64,000 nt of DNA, taken from Cytobacillus pseudoceanisediminis. GTDB lineage: Bacteria > Bacillota > Bacilli > Bacillales > Cytobacillaceae. Below, in pieces: positions 41,201-50,511 of this stretch. The notes beneath the pieces are model-generated. The model made no database searches. It was not told the DNA's origin and worked only from the letters and a program-made list of their open reading frames with translations. A program made the translations under genes and the position numbers. Numbering within the stretch: position 1 is the first letter of the stretch; every line of letters starts with the position of its first letter. The stretch lies in contig NZ_CP097349.1 in the NCBI RefSeq assembly GCF_023516215.1, positions 3,410,001-3,474,000 of the forward strand. Direction: 5' to 3'.

Positions 41201-42229
41201 TTAGGATAACTTGTCTCTATCAGCTGCAGCTGGAGGTTGTTCAAACCATCCTTTCTCAATCATAATTCTTGCAGCATTCTCAACAAAATATGAATTTTTC
41301 ATAATGGCCTTCAAATAAACCATCCCGATATCATGCCGGCCATTTACAGCCACAGAATTTCCGAAGGATCTAACTTTTATTGAAAACATATCCATCTTAT
41401 GAAAGAGCATTAACTTATCAGAAAAAGGTGAAAAAGTGGTATTAGTTATTAAGTCATCCAGATAAGGTGGGGAAGGCAAATCTTCATCATGCAGTTTTTG
41501 CTTATAATTCTCAATATTATTTGTGGTAAGATCTTTTCCTCGTTCGAACAATTTGCGTATCTTTTCATCCTTTGCTACTTGTGCGAATGCCATAATGAGT
41601 GCTTTACTTGTTACATTATTTTCTATGTTATCGTAAAGATGTGTGATTTCCATAGCATGCAAAGGGCGTTTATTTCCAAGATAGCCGTTTAAAAAATCCT
41701 TATGAACAAATTCCACTTTTTCTGGAACTGGAATCAATGGGGGTTTACTTATTAGCCCTTTATGCATTAATATTTCTTTGATTTGCTCCATCAAATCCAT
41801 GGTGGAATCCATACAATGCCTAAAAAATTCTTTTACGTCCTCTCTAAACACAAGAGGTATTGCAATACTGTAAATACTCAATCCAGCTTTTGATGCATAC
41901 TTCAAGTAGTGGACATAGAATTCATCCAAAAACAGTCTGGGAGCACCTAAATTCACATCCTCTTCCGTAAAACCCTTAGGGATGGGAAATCCATCTTTCT
42001 CGAAAATACCTTTAATGGTTTTCATGAATTCTTCTGATAGTTGTAAGGCATTTTCTAATAAGGTCTTAATATGTTTATCATCAACATGCTGCAGAAAGTA
42101 TTTTAAAATAAATGATGCCATGCTATTTCCCATATAAGTAGCCCAAAGCTTTCCCATTTCTGCTGATGTTAGTTTTTCGGAGGTGTTTGTTTTGTAAGAA
42201 CTTAATTTAATGGGTTTAATCTTTTTCAT
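41201..42229 (-). CDS. DUF3231 family protein
   Basis: A 342-residue protein of two ferritin-like four-helix repeats (about residues 20-165 and 190-335), each with a helix starting in the style of KLWATYMGNSMASFILKYFL or HAMEITHLYDNIENNVTSKAL. DUF3231 proteins are common in spore-formers and often associated with spores; function unknown. AAAGGAGG precedes the ATG. The C-terminus EKGWFEQPPAAADRDKL is echoed in a fragment at 59813-60031. Confidence 0.85.
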   Translation of the reverse strand: MKKIKPIKLSSYKTNTSEKLTSAEMGKLWATYMGNSMASFILKYFLQHVDDKHIKTLLENALQLSEEFMKTIKGIFEKDGFPIPKGFTEEDVNLGAPRLFLDEFYVHYLKYASKAGLSIYSIAIPLVFREDVKEFFRHCMDSTMDLMEQIKEILMHKGLISKPPLIPVPEKVEFVHKDFLNGYLGNKRPLHAMEITHLYDNIENNVTSKALIMAFAQVAKDEKIRKLFERGKDLTTNNIENYKQKLHDEDLPSPPYLDDLITNTTFSPFSDKLMLFHKMDMFSIKVRSFGNSVAVNGRHDIGMVYLKAIMKNSYFVENAARIMIEKGWFEQPPAAADRDKLS

Positions 42230-42311
42230 GTGAACACCTCCTTTTTTATTTAATATTTCCTCCCTTTAAATTCATATACTTACTAATATCCATTTCGTTT
42301 TTTTAGACATA

Positions 42312-42341
42312 AAAAGCCCTTCTCAAATGAGAAGGGCTTCC
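42312..42341. terminator. Bidirectional terminator
   Basis: The stem AAGCCCTTCTC / GAGAAGGGCTT has an AAAT loop, with an A-run on the left (T-run for the minus strand). It ends the 2-hydroxyacid dehydrogenase transcript. Confidence 0.8.
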
Positions 42342-42431
42342 TCCTTTTATTTTTATAACAGTTATTAATTCACCTTACCTTTATTATCTGCTTCGTTTTT
42401 TTCAGTTTCCAATCGGCATACTTGCCTTTTA

Positions 42432-43364
42432 TTAGTACCCCTTCAAAAAATCCACCCTATTAGGTATGGCATCATTATTTTCGATTCTCTTTAATGTATC
42501 CCAAAAGCATGAGATCGCTTCATTCAGCTCTGTCACAGCCGATATATGAGGAGTGATGATGATATCGTCTCTTCCCCATAACTCGGAAGTCCCTGGCAGC
42601 GGTTCTGTTTCAAGAACATCTAACACAGCATAACGGACTTTTTTGGAATTGAGCGCTTCAATAAGGGATTGCTCGTCCACTGTTTGGCCTCTGCCGACAT
42701 TGATGAAGACCGCTCCGTTTAAATGACTGAAAAACTCACGATTAAATAGCTTACTTGTTTCTTTTGTCAAAGGCAATGTGCTGATAATCCAATCTGCCTC
42801 TGCAGCCAGCGTGCTTCCAGTGCTGGTTTTTGCCACCTTTTCGAAATACTCCTTTGGTTTCCCGCTTTGCGAGACACCATAGACGGCGGATCCAAAGCTT
42901 GAAAATACTCTGGCCGCCTCCTGCCCAATCTCCCCTGTACCATAGATAACAATCGTTTGATCCTTCATCATTTTCGGAGTTTTTGGAGCCCATTCCTTCT
43001 CCCTTTGTTTTCCTTCAAAGTAGTGGTGAGCTTGAAGATCTCTTAAAATATAGCTTAAACAATACTCGCTTATTCTTTGTCCAAACGAGCAAACAGTTCT
43101 GGTTAGAAGAATCTCATGTTCCTTCCATCCATCAATTTCCAAATAATTATTTACACCCGCATTAAAGGAATGTACCCATTTCATATCGGCCAAGCGGAAG
43201 CCACGACACGGCTTGGAACCGACATAGGCATCTGCCCATGATAAATCCTCTTCTGTAATATCAGCAACCTGCTTAAAACGAAAGCTCTGAGATGTATTAG
43301 CTGGCAGCTGTTCCTGGAATTCCTTTTCATAGCTTCCTGCAACCAATATATTATGTATGTTCAT
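42432..43364 (-). CDS. D-2-hydroxyacid dehydrogenase
   Basis: A 310-residue NAD-dependent 2-hydroxyacid dehydrogenase. The Rossmann motif is VIYGTGEIGQEAARVF, the catalytic Arg is probably in the FINVGRGQTVDE neighbourhood, Glu is in LDVLETEPLP and His in TPHISA. The substrate is an alpha-keto acid or alpha-hydroxy acid of unknown identity. Start with GGTGGGGGAA upstream. Not followed by a repeat copy: the array becomes sparse from here. Confidence 0.85.
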   Translation of the reverse strand: MNIHNILVAGSYEKEFQEQLPANTSQSFRFKQVADITEEDLSWADAYVGSKPCRGFRLADMKWVHSFNAGVNNYLEIDGWKEHEILLTRTVCSFGQRISEYCLSYILRDLQAHHYFEGKQREKEWAPKTPKMMKDQTIVIYGTGEIGQEAARVFSSFGSAVYGVSQSGKPKEYFEKVAKTSTGSTLAAEADWIISTLPLTKETSKLFNREFFSHLNGAVFINVGRGQTVDEQSLIEALNSKKVRYAVLDVLETEPLPGTSELWGRDDIIITPHISAVTELNEAISCFWDTLKRIENNDAIPNRVDFLKGY

Positions 43365-43489
43365 TCGACTTCCCCCACCCTCTATGATATTTGCCCCCTG
43401 CGATTTTAAGTCATTAGACATTATTTTTCACGCTATATAGTTAAAGACTTTCCCATGATTAACAGATAGTGCAGTGCAATTATAGTGTT

Positions 43490-43653
43490 CGGATTATCTA
43501 ATACTTCCTTACTCGTTCTGTTGAAGGTAAATAGAAGAAGCCTGCAGGCTCATCCTCACTTAAAATGACAATCCGATGCTGGCCTTCTGTCACTTAAACG
43601 CAGCGTGGCCATGCAATGAACTGTTCTTTTAAACTTATGTAATCCTTTTTCAT
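43490..43653 (-). pseudogene. GNAT acetyltransferase remnant
   Basis: It reads MKKDYISLKEQF, then after a gap and stop VTEGQHRIVILSEDEPAGFFYLP and STERVRKY, closely matching the N-terminal half of the GNAT at 2350-2826 (VTEGQHRIVILFDGEPVGFFLL). It has an internal deletion, stops, and no acetyl-CoA motif. Confidence 0.7.
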
Positions 43654-43806
43654 AAACATTGCTGCTCCTTGATTTTTTTATTTCATTTTAACACGAGAAC
43701 TTACATCCGTTATCTTGTTCCGATTTGTTCCCTGCCTAATTTGGTACTAATAGCCAGTTCTAATCATATTCTTATAAAAGAAAAAAATGAAGGGGTGCAA
43801 AGTCAA

Positions 43807-45217
43807 TTGATAAAAGTTAAGGTTGGTTTACGGCCCATTGCCAGTAAGATAAATTTACCTACTGTTTTGAAAACAGCTATACTTCCTGGTGATTCCAAGG
43901 AAAGGCTATTTATTGCAACCCAGGTAGGAGAGGTCTTTTACATAAGAGACTCAAGCATAAGGACTTTTTAGATATTCGCCCCCGAATCCTAAAACTAGGT
44001 GCTTCTGGTGGCGGATATGATGAACGGGGATTGCTGGGACTAGCCTTTCATCCCGAATTTTATTATAACGGTCTGTTTTATCTTCATTATTCAGCAGCCG
44101 GAGCACAAGGACCGGGTGCACTTTCTGAATCGTTTAATCCTGACCCTTGTGATCCTAAAACTTTAAACCTAAGGTGGATGAATAGGGAAACACAATATGA
44201 CCATATTGATACAATCGAAGAATGGATTATACAATCCAATGGCGGGCCCCAAAAACGAAGGACTTTACTTAACTTAAGAAGGCCATTTTCAAATCATAAT
44301 GGGGTCAATAGTTTAAATTTTTCACCAGAAACAGGCAGACTTGTTTTAACAACCGGAGATGGCGGATCAGGCTATGATCCATTTAACTTAAGCCAGGATG
44401 ATCTGGAGATTGCCGGTAAAATAATTGAAATTGATGTAGATAAGAATACTTACATCATGAATCCCCCTATTGTCACACGCTTTAATGAACTTCCCGCAGC
44501 GATTCAGGAAACCCTCACGGTAATGGCCAAAGGGGTTCGCAATATTCCAGGTATTTCATTTCAAAGATTTTATAATCAGTATATTAAATATGCAGGAAAT
44601 GTCGGCCAGGATTTGGCCGAGTCGATTTATTCATTTGTTCATTATAAACCCATACCGGTTACTCAGCTTATTCAAGCATCTTTGATGAATTCTGAACCTG
44701 ACAAGGAAGGATTTATAAACTTTGGCTGGCGGGGCTGGGAAGGTGATTTTCCTGCTTCGATTATAAGAGACTGCACTAATAATCAGAATTTGGATGAGAA
44801 GACAATGGCTTTTTACAATGAAGCAGCAGCACTTTCAGCGAGTCGTCTTCAGCCTTTAACTAGTTATTTTCATAAAGATCCCAGACCCGATAAGTTTGGA
44901 GGAACTGCACTGACAGGAGTGCAAGTCTATATGGGGAAAAAATCCCTGCTTTAACAGGAAGCGTTGTGTTTACCGATCTTGCCCGGAAAGAATCACAGCC
45001 TCAGGTTAGAGGGGCTTTAGCTTATACCATCATTAGACCTAATGGTAAACAAAATGACTTTAGTGTGATACAAACCGATTATAATTTTGGGTCGCAATCA
45101 GCCTATTATGTTAATTTGGGGACGAATCTGAAACAGACCAGATTATATTTAGGGGTTTATGGCTCTATGAAAGTGACTGATTTACATCAAGGCACTGTTT
45201 TTGAAATAGTTCCATAA
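43807..45217 (+). CDS. Glucose/sorbosone dehydrogenase-like beta-propeller, two frameshifts
   Basis: About 470 residues in three frames: a PQQ-dependent sugar dehydrogenase-like propeller. Motifs include ERLFIATQVGEVFYI, ERGLLGLAFHPEFYYNGLFY, SNHNGVNSLNFSPETGRLVL with TTGDGGSGYDP, FGWRGWEGDFP and GALAYTIIRPNG. An extra T in ACTTTTTAG (about 43965) and an extra A in AAAAAATCC (about 44938) restore one frame. TTG start with AAGGGG; no clear signal peptide, which is odd for the family. It may be intact in reality. Confidence 0.75.
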
Positions 45218-45284
45218 GTATAATGATAGAATTATGCTTAATCTGATAAATATCTTATATGGATTGCCATCTAAATGAAAACCA

Positions 45285-45845
45285 CTACATGATCATCATT
45301 TTTAATCTTTTAATAATGATTAAAGCAATCTCAACCCATAACCAGCTATAAAGGAAAACAAATAAAAAGATACCTCCCGCTGAAAGAAATGAAAAGGAAT
45401 CAGAGACGGCTGGACCTAAAACTGGAAAGTGAAAAATAAATAGTAAACCCATAATTCCTAGCATTAAAAGGATTGCACCAGCAGCAATAATACTTATTCT
45501 CATCCTGAAAAAGGAAAAAGATACTCCGATGCCAAGCCCTAACAATCCTGTAGTAAAAGGAAAAATAATTAGTTCAGATGGCTGCAGGATCAATAACAAC
45601 ATAATTGTCAGAGAATAGGACATTACTCCAAATGGAATGGAAAACATGGAACATAACAGAATAGGTGCAGTGGCAAGCGGACTTAAAAAATATCCTATAC
45701 CTGGCAAGAGGCCTCCAGCAGCCTGCAGAATAGCAGCAATACAGGTAAAAATAGACACTAGAATGAGCTTCATTGTTTTTTTATATTTATTCAATATTTT
45801 TTGAAATAGATAAACCTCATCCGTGATAGGCTTTAAAAAATACAC
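45285..45845 (-). CDS. Integral membrane protein, unknown function
   Basis: A 186-residue protein with five or six membrane helices: LILVSIFTCIAAILQAAGGL, LATAPILLCSMFSIPFGVMS, LTIMLLLILQPSELIIFPF and others. It is reminiscent of small ECF-type or YbaN/YuiB-like membrane proteins, but I cannot assign it. The GTG start follows GAGGTG. Confidence 0.55.
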   Translation of the reverse strand: MYFLKPITDEVYLFQKILNKYKKTMKLILVSIFTCIAAILQAAGGLLPGIGYFLSPLATAPILLCSMFSIPFGVMSYSLTIMLLLILQPSELIIFPFTTGLLGLGIGVSFSFFRMRISIIAAGAILLMLGIMGLLFIFHFPVLGPAVSDSFSFLSAGGIFLFVFLYSWLWVEIALIIIKRLKMMIM

Positions 45846-45992
45846 CTGTTCACCTCTTCTATAATGGTTATATGTTACCCTACATTATATTTGCATTTTA
45901 TAGAGGCGGAACAACTTTTTATGATCCATTTGCAGAGGAAAGTTAGCTGTTATGGTGCTATCTGGATAATACTATGCAAATACCTGCAACCA

Positions 45993-46019
45993 TAAAAAAA
46001 CAAGGGCCTTATTGGCCCC
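45993..46019 (-). terminator. Terminator after the cupredoxin gene
   Basis: On the minus strand GGGCC-AATAA-GGCCC is followed by TTGTTTTTTT, 6 bp past the stop codon. Confidence 0.8.
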
Positions 46020-46024
46020 GGTTA

Positions 46025-46402
46025 TTATTTGACTATTACGTTTCCAACCATTCCTTCCTGGAAATGGTACCGGCATATCAGTTCATATGTACCGGGCTGT
46101 TTTGGCTTCACGGAGATACTCGTTTCTTTTCCTGGCTGAATCTCGGCGTCAATTCCGAGCTTTTCTACTGTAAAGGTGTGCTCCTTCTTACCTTTATTTT
46201 TCAATATTAATGTTGTGGATGTTCCATTCGGAATAGTGATGACCTTCGGATTAAAGTAATCATCGTTCAACTCGACCTCAATCGATTTCCCCTTAGTTGA
46301 AACATCGGATTCGGCAAATACGCCGAATGAGCCTGGAGTTGACAAAACCACAAGCATTGCAAACACAAAGGCCAATCCTGTTACCCGCTTTTTCACAGAC
46401 AT
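46025..46402 (-). CDS. Secreted cupredoxin-domain protein
   Basis: A 125-residue protein. A Sec signal peptide (VTGLAFVFAMLVVLSTPGSFGVFA) precedes a blue-copper-type domain. Ligand-like residues are His in KKEHTFTV and Cys, His and Met in LICRYHFQEGMVG, a type 1 copper set. Likely an extracytoplasmic electron carrier or copper-binding protein. GGAGGG precedes the ATG. Confidence 0.8.
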   Translation of the reverse strand: MSVKKRVTGLAFVFAMLVVLSTPGSFGVFAESDVSTKGKSIEVELNDDYFNPKVITIPNGTSTTLILKNKGKKEHTFTVEKLGIDAEIQPGKETSISVKPKQPGTYELICRYHFQEGMVGNVIVK

Positions 46403-46583
46403 TCGCAATCCCTCCTTTCCTAAACCTATTTTTTTCTGATTCACAAAATTTTATCACCATAAATTATGTTCAAAAGTGCTTTCTAAAACTGTGAATAGAC
46501 CAAGATCACTGCAGAAATCCACACTTTAAATAATTTGCTGCCGCTCCTCATAAACGGCTGGGCTCCCAAATCAGCTGGTTCTT

Positions 46584-47474
46584 TTACGTGCTGGGTGAAG
46601 GCTGCTCAAGAGTGTCCTGTGAATTCTCAGTTTGAACGAACATGTTCGCGGTTGGCATTTGTACTTGACTCTTATGAAATAAAGACATTAGTTCAAATCT
46701 TACCTGCCTGGACGTTTCAAAATACTCTTCAGGCTTAACCAGGCCAACAATACAAAATTCGTACCCGACATGTTTATGGTTTGGATTTAAGTCTGTAATC
46801 CCGATATATTGAAAGGGTTCAACAGCCTCGTCCCCTAGCCTATACAGGCTATGAACTAATTTTTCATTGCAGATCACACTTGCTTTCTCTAACAATTCCT
46901 TTATTCTTGCTGGATCTTCCTGATAACTTACCGTAATCCGTTCAATAACCCGCATCCAGCCTTTATTAAAATTTTGTATCGCTCTAATCTCTCCATGCGG
47001 GATCGTAAGGAGTTTTCCCGACCATTCCCGAATTTGCATAAAGCGAATACTTATCTCCTCAATGGTACCTGAACTTGTCCCGTTGAAAGTAACAAAATCA
47101 CCGACACGAAACTCTTTATCCGTTAATCTTGCGAACCCCAAAATAACGTCTTTTAGCATCTGCTGTGCTGCAAAACCGATGACCACACCGGCAATCCCTG
47201 CACCTGCAAGAATGCCTTTTATATCAACAAATTGACTTATTAGATAAATAACAAGGCTAATCGCAATTCCATACCTAAAAATGGATCGGGTCACACCTTG
47301 TATCGTCTGTTCTACCTCTTCATCAAAGAAATTAGACTTCCTAAAGAACCAATCAATCATACGGTTTATGGCAAATGAAAAGGTGATGAGAACCAAAGCA
47401 AATAGAGTAAATCTTAAAAGTAAAAACTCCCTTATATAATTAAAAAATTCCTCTGTAAAAGTTAGCAGGTCCAT
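46584..47474 (-). CDS. MscS-type mechanosensitive ion channel
   Basis: A 296-residue small-conductance mechanosensitive channel-like protein. Three N-terminal helices lead into the pore-lining GILAGAGIAGVVIGFAAQQM, a beta domain (FRVGDFVTFNGTSSGTIEEI) and a C-terminal alpha/beta region. It opens under hypo-osmotic shock to release solutes. The ATG 8 nt after AAGGAG is preferred to the GTG overlapping it. Confidence 0.85.
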   Translation of the reverse strand: MDLLTFTEEFFNYIREFLLLRFTLFALVLITFSFAINRMIDWFFRKSNFFDEEVEQTIQGVTRSIFRYGIAISLVIYLISQFVDIKGILAGAGIAGVVIGFAAQQMLKDVILGFARLTDKEFRVGDFVTFNGTSSGTIEEISIRFMQIREWSGKLLTIPHGEIRAIQNFNKGWMRVIERITVSYQEDPARIKELLEKASVICNEKLVHSLYRLGDEAVEPFQYIGITDLNPNHKHVGYEFCIVGLVKPEEYFETSRQVRFELMSLFHKSQVQMPTANMFVQTENSQDTLEQPSPST

Positions 47475-47654
47475 CCCAGCCACTCCTTAAAAAGGAACAT
47501 ATCAAGGATCATCTGTTACCTTCTCCTTAAATATCGTTTCCTTAACATATATTTTCTTTATCATTCCCCATTCATCTTCAATAATTTGGCCCAAATAAAA
47601 AAGACACGTCCTGTGGAAACGTGACCGTAATGTCAATAATACAGTTAAGCTGCT

Positions 47655-47702
47655 TACTGTCAGCACAATAGAAAATCGGCCTAAGATGGCAGCTGGATCT
47701 GT
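47655..47702 (+). repeat. Decayed CTGCCCC element, hairpin part
   Basis: AATAGAAAATCGGCCTAAGATGGCAGCTGGATCT matches the hairpin and linker only loosely. Apart from this and the next copy, 47475-48053 shows no gene. Confidence 0.4.
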
Positions 47703-47807
47703 TTTTTATAGTCATTGCAAATAATGTAGTAGTTAATATCTATATATAATACTGGCTCAAGAATTAATTATTGTTTCAGCCCTTCATTCAACAAAGACAG
47801 CTTAAGT

Positions 47808-47840
47808 ATCCTAATAAACCTGCCCCTTTTAACAGGAAAA
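47808..47840 (+). repeat. CTGCCCC element, left box
   Basis: CCTAATAAACCTGCCCCTTTT, then AACAGG. A possible right box (GCCACTGTTTGATTAAGTGAG) lies about 110 bp on, near 47939, so an insertion may have split this copy. Confidence 0.5.
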
Positions 47841-48053
47841 CACCTTAAGACCTTTTTATGATTCATCTATGAATACCGCTCACCCTTGTTCATCTTATCT
47901 GCCCTGAAGCTTAATGGTGTCTCCACTCTTGCAGAAACGCCACTGTTTGATTAAGTGAGATACTCACTATATTGCCCTCCCGTAATAATAACTAAACTCT
48001 TAATGTATAGGGGACACCGAAATACGCCTTCTTTATAAGAAAGGCGCACTATA

Positions 48054-48533
48054 TTAATTTCCCATATTAAATGCTTCACTATAGATTTTACGCAGCTTAA
48101 TTGAGTTATCGTCCCACTTAATTGGTTCACCATTGACGATTTGGACCAATACATCCAGACACCTATGCCATCCTGCCGCTGTATTAACTGCCCATGAATC
48201 ATCTTTAAAAGTATGGGTAAAGATCATTCGACATCCTTTCCCCTCTTCCTGCAATGAAATGTTTATCAGATCATCAACTTCACGGAAACCAAATAAATAT
48301 GGCTTTTCTAATTCTGTAATGATACCCTCATATGTCGTTCCTTCCCCATCATCGAAGGCAATTTTTCCACCCAGTCTGAGATCCATCTCCCCTTTTGCAA
48401 AAGGGTACCATTGAGAGAAGGAATTGGGATTTGTAATGACAAGGAAAACATCTTCTGGATTATGGGAAAAAAATCGCTCAAATCTTAAAGCATAACTGCC
48501 ATTTGACTCATGTAATGCACCAATTTCATTCAT
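48054..48533 (-). CDS. SRPBCC (AHSA1-like) family protein
   Basis: A 159-residue START-like fold protein: RFERFFSHNPEDVFLVITNP, WYPFAKGEMDLRLGGKIAF and the C-terminal AAGWHRCLDVLVQIVNG are typical of AHSA1-type members. Ligand unknown. AGAAGGAGG precedes the ATG. Single gene. Confidence 0.8.
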   Translation of the reverse strand: MNEIGALHESNGSYALRFERFFSHNPEDVFLVITNPNSFSQWYPFAKGEMDLRLGGKIAFDDGEGTTYEGIITELEKPYLFGFREVDDLINISLQEEGKGCRMIFTHTFKDDSWAVNTAAGWHRCLDVLVQIVNGEPIKWDDNSIKLRKIYSEAFNMGN

Positions 48534-48680
48534 CCCTTCATCCTCCTTCTTCTAATCCTTGAGGTATTGCTAAAACAAATAAAATTAAAAATTTGTATAG
48601 GTTCAGAAAAAACATCACTATATTCAGAATTGTTTCTTTTACAAAACATTTTTTTAACTAAAAAAACAATAATCATAAAG

Positions 48681-48752
48681 TGTTCAACAATCTTGCCCTT
48701 TAGTATAAAAAGAACAAAACTGCCTGATCAGCAGCAGTTCTTGAAAAACCTG
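48681..48752 (+). repeat. CTGCCCC element, left box and hairpin
   Basis: The left box is TTCAACAATCTTGCCCTTTAG and the hairpin ACTGCCTGATCAGCAGCAGT. It ends 12 bp from the following stop codon. Confidence 0.65.
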
Positions 48753-48764
48753 CCAGTGAAGCTT

Positions 48765-49055
48765 TTATTCTTTAAATGAAAGCCCTTCCTCTTTTAAGGA
48801 AGTTCTCATAATAGGTAAGGAAGCTGGTCCAATACCATGAATTTTTAATATTTCTTTTTCAGTGAACTTTGACAGTTTTTTCAAAGTGTCTATTCCTTCG
48901 TGAACCAATGCATTCCTTGCAGGAGCGCTGAGCTTCGAAAGGAAGCCACTTTTAGGCTTATTCTCTTTATCACAGATAGGACAGCTTTTACACTCACTGC
49001 TTTTGTAAAACTTATGTCCCTTTTCACAAACCCTTAAACTTTTATCTGCTGTCAA
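48765..49055 (-). CDS. RNA polymerase alpha C-terminal-like domain protein
   Basis: About 96 residues. A short zinc-ribbon-like part (CEKGHKFYKSSECKSCPIC, a C-H-C-C pattern) is followed by an alpha-CTD/helix-hairpin-helix domain (LSAPARNALVHEGIDTLKKL, EILKIHGIGPASLPIMRTSL). Such domains bind DNA or proteins; role unknown. The TTG start lies 7 nt after GGAGG. The earlier in-frame reading begins upstream of that ribosome binding site. Confidence 0.75.
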   Translation of the reverse strand: MTADKSLRVCEKGHKFYKSSECKSCPICDKENKPKSGFLSKLSAPARNALVHEGIDTLKKLSKFTEKEILKIHGIGPASLPIMRTSLKEEGLSFKE

Positions 49056-49407
49056 AATAATTCCTCCAAACAGTTTCTGATCCAGTATCATATATTATTA
49101 ATTGTATATTAGATATATAAACTCGACAAAAACTATGAATGGCACTTTTCAACAAATCTGGCCAAGAAAATGAAGGATAACCTTTGTACCTTTACGGCCA
49201 CTTCTTCGGGTCGTAAGCAAGACTGGAAAACCAGTAGAGAAATCTCCAATCATGGAGACGATGAATTTTACCCAAGTTTTACACCTGACCCAAAATAATA
49301 AACCAGAATAGCAGGACCTCCTATATGATCTCAGACAATGATGAGGTTTCCTTCATACGAGAGAAACTGGATGATCCGCCAATGGGTTAGCTAAATATTA
49401 AAATGAT
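49056..49407. other. Gap with a plus-strand coding remnant
   Basis: No intact gene. Between about 49180 and 49390 short plus-strand frames look coding in turn (TATSSGRKQDWKTSREISNH, DDEFYPSFTPDPK, later DDEVSFIREKLDDPPMG), suggesting a decayed gene, perhaps a TolB-like propeller. Too broken to name. Confidence 0.3.
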
Positions 49408-49437
49408 AGCCTCCTTATGTCTGTATGGAGGCTGTTT
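49408..49437 (-). terminator. Hairpin after the ABM gene
   Basis: AGCCTCC / GGAGGCT with a 12-nt loop lies 14 bp beyond the stop codon; A-rich on the left, so it fits minus-strand termination. Confidence 0.65.
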
Positions 49438-49450
49438 AATTAAAAACCAA

Positions 49451-49744
49451 TTAAAGAGGAACGTTTTCAAAATGTTCAACTGCAGGAAACGGATCATAAA
49501 AATGATGCAGCTGTCTTTTCCATTCCTGATACTCTTTCGATTGTCTAAACCCAACTGTATGGGCCTCTAATGATTCCCACTTCACAAGTAATAGATATTT
49601 CCCCTTAATTTCCATACATCTCTGCAGCTCGTGAGATATGTACCCTTTCATGGAAGCAATAATTTTTGATGCCTCACGGAATGCTTGTTCATATTCTTCC
49701 TCCATCCCTTCTTTTACTTGTAGCATTACTGCTTCTAAAATCAT
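49451..49744 (-). CDS. Antibiotic biosynthesis monooxygenase (ABM) domain protein
   Basis: A 97-residue ABM-fold protein: MILEAVMLQVKEGMEEEYEQ, IIASMKGYISHELQRCME, LLLVKWESLEAHTVGFRQS and FYDPFPAVEHFE. It is a different subgroup from the gene at 973. Family members are often called quinol monooxygenase-like. The start is the ATG with AAAGGGG 10 nt upstream. Confidence 0.8.
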   Translation of the reverse strand: MILEAVMLQVKEGMEEEYEQAFREASKIIASMKGYISHELQRCMEIKGKYLLLVKWESLEAHTVGFRQSKEYQEWKRQLHHFYDPFPAVEHFENVPL

Positions 49745-49854
49745 GTAAATTATCCCCTTTCCCTGATTGTTCATTTACTGTATAGTTCCGATTTCTGATT
49801 AATGATTACAAGAGAATGTTCTAATTATTTTCCATACTTCATTTATTAAAGGAA

Positions 49855-49925
49855 TGCAGCCCATTAGGATAATAATACAGGTGATTCCTCCATTATAGAA
49901 GACTCACCCCTTATGTTGATCAAAG
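49855..49925 (+). repeat. CTGCCCC element, GCGAT-type hairpin variant
   Basis: GCAGCCCATTAGGATAATAA is a decayed left box. The hairpin is GTGATTCCTCC...AGACTCAC and the right box CACCCCTTATGTTGATCAAAG. It ends 8 bp from the DinB stop codon. Confidence 0.55.
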
Positions 49926-49933
49926 TGAAAATT

Positions 49934-50416
49934 TCAACTTTCATTAAACCATTTGCGTAATTGATTTATATGAGCCTGATGATACCTGCTATGGTCTGCT
50001 ATATGCCATATACCCCATTGGATTGTTGCTTGGTTTCCATTTTCATATTCAATTATTCGAGTTAATTGCAAATCTGTTAACTGCTGACATAACGTCTTAA
50101 TCATATCCATAACGTCATCGTATTCTTTAAGCAGCACATCCAGGGGGATTCCATCAAACTGCGGTAATCGGTTGTCTTCATCCAATATTGGTCCATATTT
50201 ATTCTCCAGATTTAACGGCATTATCTCACCCTTTATTCTAAACACCCAGTTCAGGTCGACCAAAGCTAGATGTCTAAGCAATTGGGCTGTGCTGTTATAA
50301 TTCTGTTTAGGGCCTTTATAATCCAACTCCCTTTGGGACATACCTCCCACGATAGACTTCAGCCGTCGATAATTCCCATCCACCATAGAATAGAGCAGCC
50401 CTACAATAGGTTCCAT
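49934..50416 (-). CDS. DinB family protein
   Basis: A 160-residue DinB-type protein with His positions in LLRHLALVDLNWVF and WHIADHSRYHQAHINQL. The ATG has AAAGGCGAG upstream; an in-frame ATG ten codons earlier has none. The fourth DinB gene of the window and the last gene with an adjoining repeat copy. Confidence 0.8.
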   Translation of the reverse strand: MEPIVGLLYSMVDGNYRRLKSIVGGMSQRELDYKGPKQNYNSTAQLLRHLALVDLNWVFRIKGEIMPLNLENKYGPILDEDNRLPQFDGIPLDVLLKEYDDVMDMIKTLCQQLTDLQLTRIIEYENGNQATIQWGIWHIADHSRYHQAHINQLRKWFNES

Positions 50417-50511
50417 TGTTAGCTCGCCTTTTAAATCTAAAATCATTCAATAATACACCTCTCGTTCTGTTTTTCATAATTTGTTAATATTGGAAATTAA
50501 TAGACTCACAT

